From NCBI GenBank assembly GCA_002722615.1, contig PBMQ01000029.1, forward strand, positions 12,935-46,209: a DNA stretch of 33,275 nucleotides, given 5' to 3'. A program made the translations under genes and the position numbers. The first letter of the stretch is position 1. Every line of letters begins with the position of its first letter. Of the stretch, positions 31,950-33,275 are shown piece after piece. The notes under the pieces were generated by a model. The model did no database searches, was not told where the DNA came from, and was given only the letters and a program-made list of their open reading frames with translations. Source of the DNA: Methanobacteriota archaeon (GTDB lineage Archaea; Thermoplasmatota; Poseidoniia; Poseidoniales; Poseidoniaceae).

Positions 31950-33275
31950 ATGGAGTGTAGTTCCTGTGGAGCAGTAATCCCTGACGATTCCATCTTCTGT
32001 TCGGAGTGCGGAGCCCGGCAAGAAATCTCCAGAGCCGGCAGTTTTTCGGCCGTTGGTTCAACAAGTTTGAGTGGCGGTGAAGTCACTGGTGGTCGCGGTT
32101 TCGGTGTTGTTTCGGGTGAAGCAGTCCGACAACAACGTGACATGCAACAACAAGGAATGCCTCAAGGAATTCCAGCAGATATTCTACAAAATATCGCCTC
32201 AGGACTGCAACAACAGAACAATCTCCCACCAGGTGGGCAACTCCCTCCGCAGCAACCAAGTCAATTCCCCAACCAAATGAGTAATCAATTCCCTCAACAA
32301 CAACCCTTCATCCCGCAAGGCCAACAACCAGTGCAACAGAATATTCCTGGCAATGTCATTCCACAACAAAGTGACATTCCACAACAGCCCCGAGGTCCAA
32401 CCCTTGCAAGTGGTGCCGTTCCTAGTAACAACGTTGAATCACAGCTTGGCAAACAACTCGGAGGAACCACGGTGAGTAACAATCCTGCGTCTTCACCAAC
32501 CGACGCTATGGTGAACCGGCTTGCGGAAACAGAACGTGCGGTCAAGAATGAACGCAGAAATCAATGGCTGAACATGAACCAATCCAGTGCATCCAATGTA
32601 TTGGCGAACCTTGGAGCAGAACTTCCTTCACACCTCCGTGATGCTCAGGGGATTACTCCTGCAGCAGAGGTCATTGCTGGAACGATGGGCCAATCACCAT
32701 CCGATGGCCCAAGCGATGCCTTACTCAGAAGAATGTGTGAAGTTGCATCACGCCGAGTTGCTCGTAAGCGTGGTGTTGCAGTCGAAACACCTGAGGCGAA
32801 AATTTCAGATGGTGTCCTAGTTGTCAATCTCACCTACGTAGATGATGGACGTGTTCTCGACACACCAGAAGATCTCAGTTCTGCTTTTGAACATGCAATT
32901 CAAACAGAAGTTGCTCTCAAAGGCTATGACATGAACGTCGAAATTGTTCTCTCTTGCATGAAAGATGGTGAGGTAAAAACCATCGGAGCAGAAGAGGAAG
33001 AAGACGATGAAGAAATGTTTGCATGTGAGGTCTGTGACGGTCTTGTCAAGGAATCAGATCCAAAATGCCCACATTGCGGTGCAATTTTTGAAGATGAAGA
33101 GGAGGATGAACCGCAACAGACTCGCAAAGGACCTCCTGGACCTTCTCGTTCCGGACCACCAGGACCTAAGAAATCAGGTGGAGGACCCCCCGGACCTTCT
33201 CGTTCCGGACCACCAGGACCTAAGAAATCAGGTGGAGGACCTCCCGGACCTTCTCGTTCCGGACCACCAGGACCT
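31950..33275 (+). CDS. Double zinc-ribbon, Gln/Pro-rich protein with repeat tail, 3' end outside window
   Basis: The reading frame is open from the ATG at 31950 to the window end (442 codons), so the C terminus is missing. The ATG is preceded by GGTGAGG. The N-terminal zinc ribbon is C3-x2-C6 with C17-x2-C20 (CSECGA). Residues about 60-160 are disordered and rich in Q, P, N and G. A folded part at about 185-345 contains DALLRRMCEVASRRVARKRG and VVNLTYVDDGRVLDTPEDL. An acidic run (EEEEDDEE) precedes a second ribbon, CEVCDG and CPHCGA. A basic Pro/Gly tail of 18-residue repeats (GPPGPSRS, GPPGPKKSGG) follows. Function unknown; cytoplasmic, with no signal peptide or TM helix seen. Confidence 0.8.
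   Translation, partial: MECSSCGAVIPDDSIFCSECGARQEISRAGSFSAVGSTSLSGGEVTGGRGFGVVSGEAVRQQRDMQQQGMPQGIPADILQNIASGLQQQNNLPPGGQLPPQQPSQFPNQMSNQFPQQQPFIPQGQQPVQQNIPGNVIPQQSDIPQQPRGPTLASGAVPSNNVESQLGKQLGGTTVSNNPASSPTDAMVNRLAETERAVKNERRNQWLNMNQSSASNVLANLGAELPSHLRDAQGITPAAEVIAGTMGQSPSDGPSDALLRRMCEVASRRVARKRGVAVETPEAKISDGVLVVNLTYVDDGRVLDTPEDLSSAFEHAIQTEVALKGYDMNVEIVLSCMKDGEVKTIGAEEEEDDEEMFACEVCDGLVKESDPKCPHCGAIFEDEEEDEPQQTRKGPPGPSRSGPPGPKKSGGGPPGPSRSGPPGPKKSGGGPPGPSRSGPPGP
33129..33275 (+). repeat. 54-nt in-frame tandem repeat (18 codons), continues past window
   Basis: Two full copies (33129-33182, 33183-33236) and 39 bases of a third are seen, nearly identical in DNA. Each encodes GPPGPSRSGPPGPKKSGG. 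Only a few third-base changes separate copies (GGACCTCCT, GGACCCCCC, GGACCTCCC), so the expansion is recent or kept even by recombination. Glycine is not at every third residue over the whole unit, so it is not a true collagen triple-helix repeat. Confidence 0.95.

Noticed and set aside
33129-33275. CRISPR or collagen reading of the terminal repeats
   Set aside because: Repeats are in-frame coding units without spacers, and glycine does not keep a strict three-residue period.

Overview
The window looks like part of the genome of a planktonic marine euryarchaeon of the Thermoplasmatota, most probably Marine Group II/III ('Ca. Poseidoniales'-like). This is inferred, not proved. The information-processing genes are archaeal: ribosomal proteins L10e, L44e, S27e and L37e, aIF2-alpha, Nop10, ABCE1/RLI, a PAC2 chaperone, archaeal TyrRS, a ubiquitin-like modifier and an MCM-type N-terminal domain. 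They are mixed with bacterial-type metabolic and repair genes: MutS/MutL, an E. coli-like PurF, EtfAB and glutaryl-CoA dehydrogenase. Genes are densely packed on both strands, no gene-free gap exceeds 300 bp, and there is no insertion sequence, prophage or CRISPR array. Good starts carry AGGTGA/GGAGG Shine-Dalgarno sites. Several other starts sit about 25-30 nt behind a TATA-like element, as expected for leaderless mRNAs.

Layout. 1-864 (-): moaA, truncated by the window edge. 935-2284 (+): aroA, overlapping convergently with mutL (2240-4210, -), which follows mutS (4212-6848, -) in a one-base-spaced mutSL operon. 6924-8177 (-): a two-TM extracellular propeller-like protein. 8298-14318 (+): rpl10e, ABCE1, then two paralogous Fe-S PD-(D/E)XK nucleases, each fused to C-terminal OB folds. 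14315-14515 (-): a ThiS/MoaD/SAMP-like protein ending in Gly-Gly. 14570-14652 (+): tRNA-Ser(CGA). 14654-16984 (-): the translation/RNA-modification cluster L44e, S27e, aIF2-alpha, Nop10, PAC2. 17116-18355 (+): two membrane proteins. 18429-18608 (+): rpl37e from a TTG start. 18668-20209 (+): purF. 20255-22586 (+): a propeller+PKD protein and an MBL-fold hydrolase. 22583-24269 (-): etfB-etfA. 24345-25223 (+): an MCM N-domain protein without ATPase. 25218-26894 (-): tyrS and an unknown helical protein. 26984-29397 (+): a secreted propeller protein and glutaryl-CoA dehydrogenase. 29403-31822 (-): two squalene/phytoene synthase paralogs. 31950-33275 (+): a double-zinc-ribbon, Gln/Pro-rich protein ending in 54-nt tandem repeats that run off the window.

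The most notable points are these. (1) ABCE1 has lost four of its eight canonical Fe-S cysteines, with spacing otherwise intact, while both ATPase sites are complete. (2) A tandem pair of Cas4/RecB-like Fe-S nucleases carries RPA-like OB folds with no CRISPR or helicase nearby, and is a candidate undescribed two-subunit DNA-processing system. (3) L44e has lost three of four zinc cysteines. (4) There is an MCM N-domain protein with no helicase. (5) A perfect hairpin exactly fills the S27e-aIF2-alpha gap and buries the aIF2-alpha ribosome-binding site. Etf plus glutaryl-CoA dehydrogenase suggests amino-acid (lysine/tryptophan) or acyl-CoA oxidation in a heterotroph. The two head-to-head prenyl synthases suggest squalene and/or carotenoid formation.
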